From assembly GCA_011051475.1 (NCBI GenBank), contig DRLE01000264.1, forward strand, positions 1-8,253: DNA of 8,253 nt. The letters are read 5' to 3'. Below, piece after piece: positions 1 to 5,422 of the stretch (its first letter is position 1; every line of letters begins with the position of its first letter). This DNA comes from Gammaproteobacteria bacterium. GTDB taxonomy: Bacteria > Pseudomonadota > Gammaproteobacteria > SZUA-229. The position numbers were made by a program, and so were the translations under genes. The notes beneath the pieces are model-generated. The model made no database searches. It saw only the letters and a list, made by a program, of their open reading frames with translations, and was not told where the DNA came from.

Positions 1-600
1 AACTGGGGACGCGACTGCAGTGAACCGGCCACCGCCGATCTGCGCAATATCGTCGAAGGCGACCCCAGTCCCGATGGCAAGGGCAGACTGTCCATTGTCC
101 GCGGCATCGAGGTCGGCCATATCTTCCAGCTCGGTACCAAATATTCCGAGGCCATGAATGCCACGGTGCTGGATGAAAACGGCAAGTCCAGCATTATGAC
201 CATGGGTTGCTACGGCATCGGCATCAGCCGCATCGTTGCCGCCGCCATCGAACAGAACCATGACGATAACGGCATTATCTGGCCGGCCAGCCTGGCGCCG
301 TTCGACGTTGCCATTGCGCCGATCAATATGCAGAAATCCGAAGATGTCGCCAAAGCCGCCATCGAGCTGCACGACCAACTCGCAGCCGCAGGCCTTGAGG
401 TTCTGCTCTATGACGAAAAGGCGCGCCTGGGCAATATGCTGGCCGACCTCGACCTGATCGGCATCCCTCACCGCATCGTTATCGGCGACCGCGGCCTGAA
501 AGACGGCCAGGTGGAATATAAAAAACGCGATGCCAATGAAAGTCAGGACATGGCGCTGGATGAAATCTTTGAGTTTCTTGTTAATGCGTGTAAAGGATGA
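1..600 (+). CDS. proS: Prolyl-tRNA synthetase, C-terminal part (5' end outside the window)
   Basis: This cytoplasmic enzyme charges tRNA-Pro with proline using ATP. The window holds the last 199 residues; the reading frame is open from base 1, so the start lies to the left. The visible part begins at the end of the bacterial editing (INS) insertion, with WGRDCSEPATADLRNIVEGD, and passes back into the catalytic core through RGIEVGHIFQLGTKYSEAMN. Class II motif 3 follows as GCYGIGISRIVAA at about visible residues 69-81. The anticodon-binding domain starts near WPASLAPFDVAI and runs to the TGA stop. The interrupted core and editing segment mark the long bacterial ProS type. The frame is intact with no sign of damage. 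The stop is followed after three bases by the left arm of an inverted-repeat element. A lytic transglycosylase gene lies downstream, as I recall next to proS in Pseudomonas. Confidence 0.97.
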   Translation, partial: NWGRDCSEPATADLRNIVEGDPSPDGKGRLSIVRGIEVGHIFQLGTKYSEAMNATVLDENGKSSIMTMGCYGIGISRIVAAAIEQNHDDNGIIWPASLAPFDVAIAPINMQKSEDVAKAAIELHDQLAAAGLEVLLYDEKARLGNMLADLDLIGIPHRIVIGDRGLKDGQVEYKKRDANESQDMALDEIFEFLVNACKG

Positions 601-603
601 CAG

Positions 604-817
604 TTTATCCGCAAATGAACGCCAATAAACGCCAATAAAATCATAATCACCCACAGATGAACGCTGATAAACTCGGATTATTCTTCAGTAGTAGATCAGC
701 AATAAAAACGTTGCCATCATGAGTCAGCAACAATAAAAAAACATCTGCGTTCATCTGTGGAAAAAACAGTTTTTAAGCTTTTAGATTTGCGTTTATTGGC
801 GTTCATTTGCGGATAAA
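604..817. repeat. Nested inverted-repeat element 1 between proS and the transglycosylase gene
   Basis: This fills the gap between proS and the next gene. The outer arms, 604-632 and 789-817, are perfect 29-bp reverse complements. Inside them a second pair, 651-668 and 743-760, matches in 17 of 18 positions. All four arms are variants of one pattern: a CC dinucleotide, then 10-bp units close to GCNNATNAAC (for example GCAAATGAAC then GCCAATAAAC in the left outer arm). The centre (about 669-742) is AT-rich and contains two similar direct stretches, TCAGCAATAAAAA at 696 and TCAGCAACAATAAAAAA at 724. No open reading frame is convincing. Short tandem units of this look occur between genes in many bacterial genomes, as I recall. 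Their role here is unknown: a terminator, mRNA-end protection, a mobile miniature element or a protein-binding array are all possible. Confidence 0.9.
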
Positions 818-836
818 AAAACACATCTGCTATAGT
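807..836 (+). promoter_or_regulatory. Candidate promoter of the transglycosylase gene, partly inside the repeat arm
   Basis: TTGCGG (807-812) and TATAGT (831-836) are 18 bases apart. The -10 matches the sigma-70 consensus in five of six positions and the -35 in three of six. The -35 lies in the right outer arm of the inverted-repeat element. A transcript starting seven bases after the -10 would begin at the ATG at 843. The -10 match is good, the -35 weak. Confidence 0.4.
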
Positions 837-842
837 AATAAC

Positions 843-1427
843 ATGACAAAAAAATACTGTCTGACATTGCTATTACTGCTCACCCTTAACGCTCCCGCGG
901 TGTACGCCGATACGCATGCCCAGGCGCAGGCCGTCGACCCGCAGCTGCGCCAGTTGCTGGTGCAGGCAATCAATTCCTCGGACAGTTTTGACGACCGCTT
1001 TCATGCCGAGGTCTGGCTGATGGACATGTCCAACCGCCTGCAGCGCTTCGTCAAGGACGAGAAAACCCGCCTTGACATGCTGCGCAATATTCATCGCGAA
1101 GCCACCCGCGCCGGCCTGCAGCCGGAACTGGTGCTGGCGCTGATCGAGGTGGAGAGCCATTTCGATCCCTATGCCATATCAAAATCCGGCGCCCAGGGCA
1201 TAATGCAGATCATGCCTTTCTGGCTGGACGAAATCGGCCGGCCTGAGGACAATCTCATCGACATGAAAACCAATCTGCGCATGGGCTGCACCATTTTGAA
1301 GTATTATATGGAGATGGAAAATAATGACCTGCACCGCGCCCTGGCTCGCTATAATGGCAGCAGGGGCTCAAAGGTTTACAGCAACAAGGTACTGACCGCC
1401 CTGCGCAATCACTGGTACCAGTCCTGA
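843..1427 (+). CDS. Secreted SLT-domain lytic transglycosylase
   Basis: This is a 194-residue protein that probably cleaves peptidoglycan glycan strands in the periplasm, leaving 1,6-anhydromuramic ends. Residues 1-22 form a signal peptide: MTKK, a leucine-rich core, then a likely cut after VYA. The SLT fold covers about residues 85-190, with the expected catalytic glutamate at E104 in IEVESHFDPYA, then the SGAQGIMQIMP motif (115-125) and ALARYNGS (166-173). The frame can open earlier at a TTG at 807, but those 12 residues are encoded by the inverted-repeat arm and would hide the signal peptide, so I choose the ATG at 843. No Shine-Dalgarno sequence precedes it. As I recall, a close relative sits beside proS in Pseudomonas. 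The next gene starts 10 bases after its stop, so the two are probably co-transcribed. The lack of a lipobox cysteine suggests a soluble periplasmic enzyme. Confidence 0.92.
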   Translation: MTKKYCLTLLLLLTLNAPAVYADTHAQAQAVDPQLRQLLVQAINSSDSFDDRFHAEVWLMDMSNRLQRFVKDEKTRLDMLRNIHREATRAGLQPELVLALIEVESHFDPYAISKSGAQGIMQIMPFWLDEIGRPEDNLIDMKTNLRMGCTILKYYMEMENNDLHRALARYNGSRGSKVYSNKVLTALRNHWYQS

Positions 1428-1437
1428 GAAAACAGCC

Positions 1438-2100
1438 ATGGCAGAGACAAACTGGAAACAGGTTCTCCCCGAACTGAACGAGGCCTCCGATGATGCCATC
1501 AGAGCGCTGTTCGACCAGGCGCCCGTGATCTCACTGGAAAAGGACAGCACGGTTTTTCGCCCCGGTGACGCCTGCCAGAACTACCTGGTCATTCTCGATG
1601 GCAAGGTCAAGGTTTTCAACCGCGCAGAAAACGGCCGCGAAATCCTGCTCTACCGCCTGTCCCCCGGCGATGCCTGCGTGCTGACAACTTCCTGCCTGTT
1701 CGGCAATAAAAACTATCCCGCCGAAGGCAAAACGGAAAGCGATGTCCGCGCTCTGGCAATTCCCGTGGCACAGTTCAACCGTGCCCTGCAGGAGTCGGCT
1801 ATTTTCCGCGAGCAGGTCTTTTCGGCATTTTCCGAACACCTCACCGACCTGATCACACTGGTTGAAGAGGTTGCTTTCGGCAAGCTGGATGTGCGCCTTG
1901 CGCGCTACCTGATAAAACAGTGTGATGAAAACAACACACTGGCATCGACCCACCAGAATATCGCCACCGAGCTGGGCAGCGCGCGCGAGGTTATCAGCCG
2001 CCAGCTAAAGGAGCTCGAATCGCAGGGTATTATCACGATTACCCGCGGTAAAATCACCATACAGAATGTCGAAGCCCTGAAAAGCATCTGCAATTACTGA
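1438..2100 (+). CDS. Crp/Fnr-family transcriptional regulator
   Basis: This 220-residue cytoplasmic DNA-binding protein has the two-domain Crp/Fnr plan. A cyclic-nucleotide-binding beta-roll covers about residues 25-120 (FRPGDACQNYLVILDGKVKVF, then GREILLYRLSPGDACVL). A long dimer helix lies at about 121-148. A winged helix-turn-helix covers about 150-210, with turn and recognition helix in THQNIATELGSAREVISRQL. It lacks the N-terminal cysteine cluster of E. coli Fnr; its cysteines are at 46, 80, 86, 162 and 218. C80 and C86 (ACVLTTSC) sit in a motif that I recognise from a subgroup of this family. An iron-sulfur cluster of Fnr type is therefore unlikely, and the ligand cannot be told from sequence. 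The start follows the transglycosylase stop by 10 bases, with only a weak GAGAA ahead. A palindrome just past its stop could be its operator for the DUF2892 genes, which is inference. Confidence 0.92.
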   Translation: MAETNWKQVLPELNEASDDAIRALFDQAPVISLEKDSTVFRPGDACQNYLVILDGKVKVFNRAENGREILLYRLSPGDACVLTTSCLFGNKNYPAEGKTESDVRALAIPVAQFNRALQESAIFREQVFSAFSEHLTDLITLVEEVAFGKLDVRLARYLIKQCDENNTLASTHQNIATELGSAREVISRQLKELESQGIITITRGKITIQNVEALKSICNY

Positions 2101-2116
2101 TTAATATCGTCCCACT

Positions 2117-2129
2117 GTGACTATGTCAC
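2117..2129. promoter_or_regulatory. Candidate Crp/Fnr-type operator upstream of the first DUF2892 gene
   Basis: GTGAC-TAT-GTCAC is a perfect 5-3-5 inverted repeat. It resembles a Crp-class half-site pair (TGTGA and TCAC) but has one base less between the halves than the classic Crp box. A possible -10, CATTAT at 2149-2154, would put transcription start near 2161 and the centre of the palindrome about 38 bases upstream, close to the class II activator position. The adjacent Crp/Fnr gene makes it a reasonable target, but binding is inferred only. Confidence 0.4.
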
Positions 2130-2189
2130 TGACTCGCCGCCACCAAATCATTATCCTTGCACTACTGTTCATTCAAGTGGAGAAAGACA

Positions 2190-2390
2190 ATGTGTAATGT
2201 AGGTGGTATAGACCGTGCTATTCGTATTATTCTGGGCCTGTTTCTGATCAGCCTGGTCTTCGTCGGTGACGCAATAATCGGACAGAATACCGTCTGGGGC
2301 TGGGTTGGTGTGATCCCCCTGGCAACCGGACTTTTCAAATTCTGTCCTTTATATGCCTTGATTGGCCTGAAAACCTGCTCTGCAAAATAA
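2190..2390 (+). CDS. Small DUF2892 (YgaP-like transmembrane domain) inner-membrane protein
   Basis: This 66-residue membrane protein starts MCNVGGIDRAIRIILGL, the usual N-terminus of the DUF2892 family (the membrane part of YgaP-like proteins). Two hydrophobic segments lie at about residues 11-30 and 35-52, with the family-typical FCPLYALIG at 51-59. Cysteines are at 2, 52 and 63. The ATG at 2190 is chosen over an upstream TTG because a Shine-Dalgarno-like GGAGA sits just ahead and because the family begins MxCN or MCN. The family often accompanies rhodanese domains or sulfur genes, but no rhodanese is present here and the molecular role is unknown. It follows the Crp/Fnr gene and a palindromic site, and a related gene lies 146 bases downstream, so the three may form one regulated group. 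Confidence 0.85.
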   Translation: MCNVGGIDRAIRIILGLFLISLVFVGDAIIGQNTVWGWVGVIPLATGLFKFCPLYALIGLKTCSAK

Positions 2391-2536
2391 GTCTTCGCAG
2401 ACAACACAGGCCGCTCATGCAATAGTGAAAACAACGCAGGGTGCAATACAATCAAAGAAAAACAATAAAACAATACTGAATAAAAATAGATTAAAATTGT
2501 CTAAATATTAATGTATTGTTTCCGGATGTTTTTCCC
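2391..2536 (+). other. AT-rich spacer between the two DUF2892 genes
   Basis: These 146 bases carry no credible gene. From about 2455 to 2520 the sequence is very AT-rich, unlike its surroundings, which fits a promoter region. I could not pick a -35 and -10 pair with confidence, nor a strong terminator hairpin for the first gene. It may hold a separate promoter for the second DUF2892 gene. Confidence 0.35.
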
Positions 2537-2770
2537 ATGTTGTGCAACCTGAGTGTTATCGGGCAGGTGCTGCGAGTCATCGTTGGCACCGCCCTTATTT
2601 TCATGGCCTGGTACGGGCCACAGACCGACCTGCTGAGCTTTGAATGGATAAAACTGTGGAACCTGGGCTGGCTGGGTCTGATTCCGCTGATTTCCGGTAT
2701 CGCGGCCTTCTGTCCCATCTATGCCGTACTCGGATGCGGGCACTCTCATAAAAAACCCGAAAAAAAATAA
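2537..2770 (+). CDS. Second DUF2892-like small membrane protein, paralogue of the previous gene
   Basis: This 77-residue membrane protein is built like its neighbour: MLCNLSVIGQVLRVIVG at the N-terminus, two hydrophobic segments (about 8-26 and 42-59) and a CPIYAVLGCG motif (59-68). It matches the neighbour in the N-terminal CN, the arginine after it and the CP-Y-A-G motif, but is otherwise diverged and ends in a basic tail, HSHKKPEKK. The loop between the helices is longer (YGPQTDLLSFEW). The frame is open from a TTG at 2516, but I prefer the ATG at 2537 because it aligns the CN motif with the family start. No good Shine-Dalgarno sequence precedes either, so the start is uncertain. The gene ends 12 bases before the stop of the convergent glycerate kinase gene. 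Function is unknown. Confidence 0.75.
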   Translation: MLCNLSVIGQVLRVIVGTALIFMAWYGPQTDLLSFEWIKLWNLGWLGLIPLISGIAAFCPIYAVLGCGHSHKKPEKK

Positions 2771-2782
2771 CCGCCTGCCTGA

Positions 2783-3988
2783 CTACAGCTTATAGGCAAT
2801 CATTATATCCATCACATTGGTCGGACAGTTATCTATCCGCACCACATCATCCGTTGCCATCAGAACAATACCGGCATTTGCCTTATCCAGTTCCTGCCTG
2901 ATATCAAAACCCAGCCCCTCAGCCTTCTGCACGGTGTAATGACAAACCACGCCGCCGGCATTCTGCGAATTACCATCAACGCCATCGGTGCCGGCCGCCA
3001 GTAGATGCAGATCCGGCATATCCCTGACCTTCTCTGCAAAAGCCAGCGCCAGACTCTGATTGCGCCCGCCAACACCGGGCTTATCGGGCAGGCAGACCGT
3101 GGTTTCCCCGCCCCATATATGAACACCTGCATGCGCATCAAGCAGTTGCCGGTACAGAAAATCAGCCGCCTCGCAGGCATCGCCCTCGATAAAGTCCGGG
3201 TAAACCGTCACCGGCAGACCTTCCTGTCCTGCCGCATCGGCTGCGGCCTGCTTTGCCGTTTCCAGGTTGCCGATAATATGAGTAGCGACAGCCTTGTCCG
3301 GCACTGCCGGGCGCTGCCAGCCCGGCGGTAAAAACGCCTGCAGATAATCGTCGGCGTCCGGCTGCAGGAAAGCTGCGACCAGCATGCCGGAGCCGATCAG
3401 TTCCGGGCGATCATCCCTGACATCAGAGAGCAGTAACTGCGTCGCCTCGGCTTCAAGATGATGCAACAGGCCGCCACCCTTGATACGCGAGAACCGCTGA
3501 CGCCAGGCATTGATCTGCGCAATGTCCTTGCCACTGGCCAGCAGGTAGCGGTTGATCTGCTGTAACTGTTCCAGCGATATAAAATCAGCCGGCACTTCCA
3601 CCATGGCCGAAGCACCGCCTGAAATCAGAAACAGGATATGCTCACCGGCCTGCCGTGCACGCATAAAATCCAGCAGCGCCCTGCCGGCGGCCAGCGAGCT
3701 TTCATCCGGCAGCGGATGCGCCGCCGGCAGGGCGGTGACATTTTTATTTCGCTTCAGGCGACGGTCGATTTTCTCCGGCGGGCAGATCAAGAGGCTGTGC
3801 TGCAGGCCGGGTAGCTGGTCCAGCGCCCCCTGCAACATTGCCGGCGCCGCCTTGCCAATGGCCACGCAATGGGTAAAGCGTCCGCTGTTTTCCGACAGCC
3901 AGCGATTAACCAGCAGGCGGCCGTCAACGGCATCGATGGCGCTGTGGTAGAGATTGAGCAGAAGTTCGCGGGCGGTGAGTTCGATCAT
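2783..3988 (-). CDS. Glycerate 2-kinase, MOFRL / DUF4147 family
   Basis: This cytoplasmic enzyme is predicted to phosphorylate D-glycerate to 2-phosphoglycerate with ATP, as GckA and TtuD do. The 401-residue protein shows an N-terminal DUF4147 domain with CVAIGKAAPAM (K46 is the conserved lysine), AHPLPDESS (90-98) and the glycine-rich LISGGASAM (121-129). A C-terminal MOFRL domain has WGGETTV (292-298), GVGGRNQSLALAF (R309 conserved) and AAGTDGVDGNSQNAGG (331-346). The C-terminus is unusual: the family normally ends in a GPTGTNVNDL-like motif, here reduced to NCPTNVMDI. The frame can open at a TTG at 4027, but those 13 residues come from the inverted-repeat arm, so I choose the ATG at 3988. 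No Shine-Dalgarno sequence precedes it. It lies downstream of metZ on the same strand, separated by inverted-repeat element 2, and is convergent with the DUF2892 pair. I leave the symbol empty because gckA, glxK and ttuD are not separable here. Confidence 0.88.
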   Translation of the reverse strand: MIELTARELLLNLYHSAIDAVDGRLLVNRWLSENSGRFTHCVAIGKAAPAMLQGALDQLPGLQHSLLICPPEKIDRRLKRNKNVTALPAAHPLPDESSLAAGRALLDFMRARQAGEHILFLISGGASAMVEVPADFISLEQLQQINRYLLASGKDIAQINAWRQRFSRIKGGGLLHHLEAEATQLLLSDVRDDRPELIGSGMLVAAFLQPDADDYLQAFLPPGWQRPAVPDKAVATHIIGNLETAKQAAADAAGQEGLPVTVYPDFIEGDACEAADFLYRQLLDAHAGVHIWGGETTVCLPDKPGVGGRNQSLALAFAEKVRDMPDLHLLAAGTDGVDGNSQNAGGVVCHYTVQKAEGLGFDIRQELDKANAGIVLMATDDVVRIDNCPTNVMDIMIAYKL

Positions 3989-3994
3989 GGTTGT

Positions 3995-4022
3995 ATTATG
4001 TCCGCTAATGAACGCAAATAAA
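3995..4022 (-). promoter_or_regulatory. Candidate -10 and weak -35 ahead of the glycerate kinase gene
   Basis: On the - strand CATAAT occupies 4000-3995, matching the sigma-70 -10 in five of six positions, directly after the end of the repeat arm. The only -35 candidate is a poor TTTATT (4022-4017) at 16 bases spacing, inside the arm. The -10 is six bases from the ATG. Confidence 0.3.
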
Positions 4023-4167
4023 CGCAAATATTCTTAGTGCCACCCTGAGCGTAGTCGAAGGGTCCTGTGCCAACGTGCCTGTTAATAGCACAGTGGATTA
4101 AGATTCTTCGGCTTCGCTCAGAATGACTGCACACCCTACTTTGCGTTTATTTGCGTTCATTAGCGGA
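4001..4167. repeat. Nested inverted-repeat element 2 between metZ and the glycerate kinase gene
   Basis: Outer arms 4001-4028 and 4140-4167 are perfect 28-bp reverse complements. They closely resemble the outer arms of element 1 at 604-817, both opening TCCGC and then 10-bp GCNNATNAAC units (here GCTAATGAAC, GCAAATAAAC). Inside lies a second inverted pair of a different sequence family (4045-4060 and 4106-4121). In the centre is a 6-bp stem, CTGTGC at 4065-4070 with GCACAG at 4088-4093. The result is a three-layer nested palindrome. On the - strand the element begins 7 bases after the metZ stop and ends 12 bases before the glycerate kinase ATG. No gene is visible within it. Function is unknown. 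Confidence 0.9.
4045..4121. repeat. Inner inverted pair CTGAGCGNAGNCGAAG of element 2
   Basis: CTGAGCGTAGTCGAAG at 4045-4060 and the complement of CTGAGCGAAGCCGAAG at 4106-4121 match in 14 of 16 positions in opposite orientation. Flanking bases extend each into a short self-complementary form, CCCT with AGGG on the left and ATTCT with AGAAT-like bases on the right. Sequences of this type are, as I recall, scattered between genes in very many unrelated bacteria. This copy pair is inserted in the middle of another repeat family. Confidence 0.85.
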
Positions 4168-4174
4168 TAAAAAA

Positions 4175-5368
4175 TCACTTCATTCCACGCAACAGATCCG
4201 CCTTGATATCCTCGATATCTTCAAGCCCGACCGCCACCCGGATCAGGCCATCCGAGATACCGGCTTCGGCACGCTGTTCGGGCGTCAGGCGACCGTGGGT
4301 GGTGGTTGCCGGATGGGTGATGGTGGTTTTGGTATCACCAAGGTTGGCGGTGATCGAGAGCATACGGGTGGCATCGATCAGCGCCCAGCCTTCCGCCTGG
4401 CCGCCATTAAGCTCAAACGACAGCAGGCCACCGAAATCGCTCTGCTGCTTTTTCGCCAGTTCATGCTGCGGATGGCTGGCAAGGCCGGGATAGTAGACGC
4501 GTTTTACCTGCGGCTGCTGCTCCAGCCAGGTCGCCAGCTCCAGCGCCGCAGCACTGTGTGCCTGCATGCGCAGCTTCAGCGTTTCCAGCCCCTTGAGAAA
4601 CACCCAGGCATTGAACGGGCTCATGCTCGGCCCGGCGGTGCGCAGGAAGGCATAGACACCCTCGCCCACCACGTCTTTCCTGCCGCAGACGGCGCCGCCG
4701 ATACAACGACCCTGACCGTCGATATACTTGGTGGCCGAGTGGATGACGATATCGGCGCCCAGCGCTATCGGCTGCTGCAACGCCGGCGTGCAGAAACAGT
4801 TGTCCACCGCCAGCAAACAATCATGTCTGTGCGCAATCTCGGCCAGCGCCTCGATATCCACCAGCTCGGTCAGCGGGTTGGACGGCGTTTCCAGAAACAG
4901 AATTTTCGTCTCCGGTTTGATCGCTTTTTCCCAGGCATCCAGATCGGCCAGCTCGACGAAGCTTGTGCTGATATCAAAACGCGCAATAATGCTGTTAAGC
5001 AGTACCGTGGTCGAACCGAAAATACTGCGCGAGGAAACGATATGGTCGCCGCTGCTGAGCAGGCCCAGGAAAGTGGCGGTAATCGCCGCCATGCCCGAGG
5101 CGGTAGCGACGCAGCACTCGGCCAGCTCCAGCGAGGCCAGACGCTCTTCAAAGTTTCTTACCGTGGGATTGGTAAAACGCGAATAGATATTGCCCGGAAT
5201 TTCACCGGAAAAACGCGCTGCCGCATCGGCAGCTGAAGAAAACACATAACTGGAAGTAGGAAAAATCGCTTCACTGTGTTCGTTTTCAAATGTGCGATGC
5301 TGGCCTTCGCGCACCGCACGGCTGGCAAATGCCCACTCATTGCTGTCTGTTTTACTGTCTTTACTCAT
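4175..5368 (-). CDS. metZ: O-succinylhomoserine sulfhydrylase
   Basis: This PLP-dependent cytoplasmic enzyme makes homocysteine from O-succinylhomoserine and sulfide, the direct sulfhydrylation route to methionine. The 397-residue protein has the Cys/Met-metabolism fold throughout, at the usual family length. Visible signatures are YSRFTNPT (62-69, phosphate-binding tyrosine and arginine), SGMAAI (91-96), VDNCFCTP (188-195, with the aspartate for the PLP ring) and SATKYIDGQGRCIGG (211-225), where K214 should bind PLP. The SRSIFGST and YIDGQGR versions favour MetZ over cystathionine gamma-synthase or MetY, although family members are hard to separate by eye. The ATG at 5368 gives the natural N-terminus; the ribosome site is weak (AGG ten bases ahead). 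It lies 54 bases downstream of an L,D-transpeptidase gene on the same strand and upstream of the glycerate kinase. In several gammaproteobacteria metZ directly follows purF; here purF is about 2.4 kb upstream. Confidence 0.93.
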   Translation of the reverse strand: MSKDSKTDSNEWAFASRAVREGQHRTFENEHSEAIFPTSSYVFSSAADAAARFSGEIPGNIYSRFTNPTVRNFEERLASLELAECCVATASGMAAITATFLGLLSSGDHIVSSRSIFGSTTVLLNSIIARFDISTSFVELADLDAWEKAIKPETKILFLETPSNPLTELVDIEALAEIAHRHDCLLAVDNCFCTPALQQPIALGADIVIHSATKYIDGQGRCIGGAVCGRKDVVGEGVYAFLRTAGPSMSPFNAWVFLKGLETLKLRMQAHSAAALELATWLEQQPQVKRVYYPGLASHPQHELAKKQQSDFGGLLSFELNGGQAEGWALIDATRMLSITANLGDTKTTITHPATTTHGRLTPEQRAEAGISDGLIRVAVGLEDIEDIKADLLRGMK

Positions 5369-5422
5369 TACTTGCTAACCTGTTCTATGGCCACTGTAAC
5401 AGCGACCTGCTTGCATGCGGCT

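Noticed and set aside
604..817. CRISPR array
   Set aside because: The repeats are inverted and of uneven spacing, with no regular spacers and no cas genes nearby.
873..1160. Open frame opposite the transglycosylase gene
   Set aside because: The reverse strand encodes a signal peptide and SLT motifs, so this frame is incidental.
1531..1953. Open frame of 140 codons opposite the Crp/Fnr gene
   Set aside because: It is a shadow of a gene with clear domain structure; no ribosome site or recognisable motif.
1438..2100. The regulator as an oxygen-sensing Fnr
   Set aside because: The N-terminal cysteine cluster needed for the iron-sulfur centre is absent.
604..4167. The two elements as ends of one composite transposon carrying 1-4 kb of genes
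   Set aside because: Each element is internally complete and sits between housekeeping genes, no transposase lies between, and no target duplication is visible.
4151..5236. Long open frame of 361 codons on the + strand opposite metZ
   Set aside because: It starts in the repeat arm, has no ribosome site, and its protein has arginine- and glutamine-rich low-complexity character typical of the antisense of a GC-rich gene. metZ on the other strand is unmistakable.
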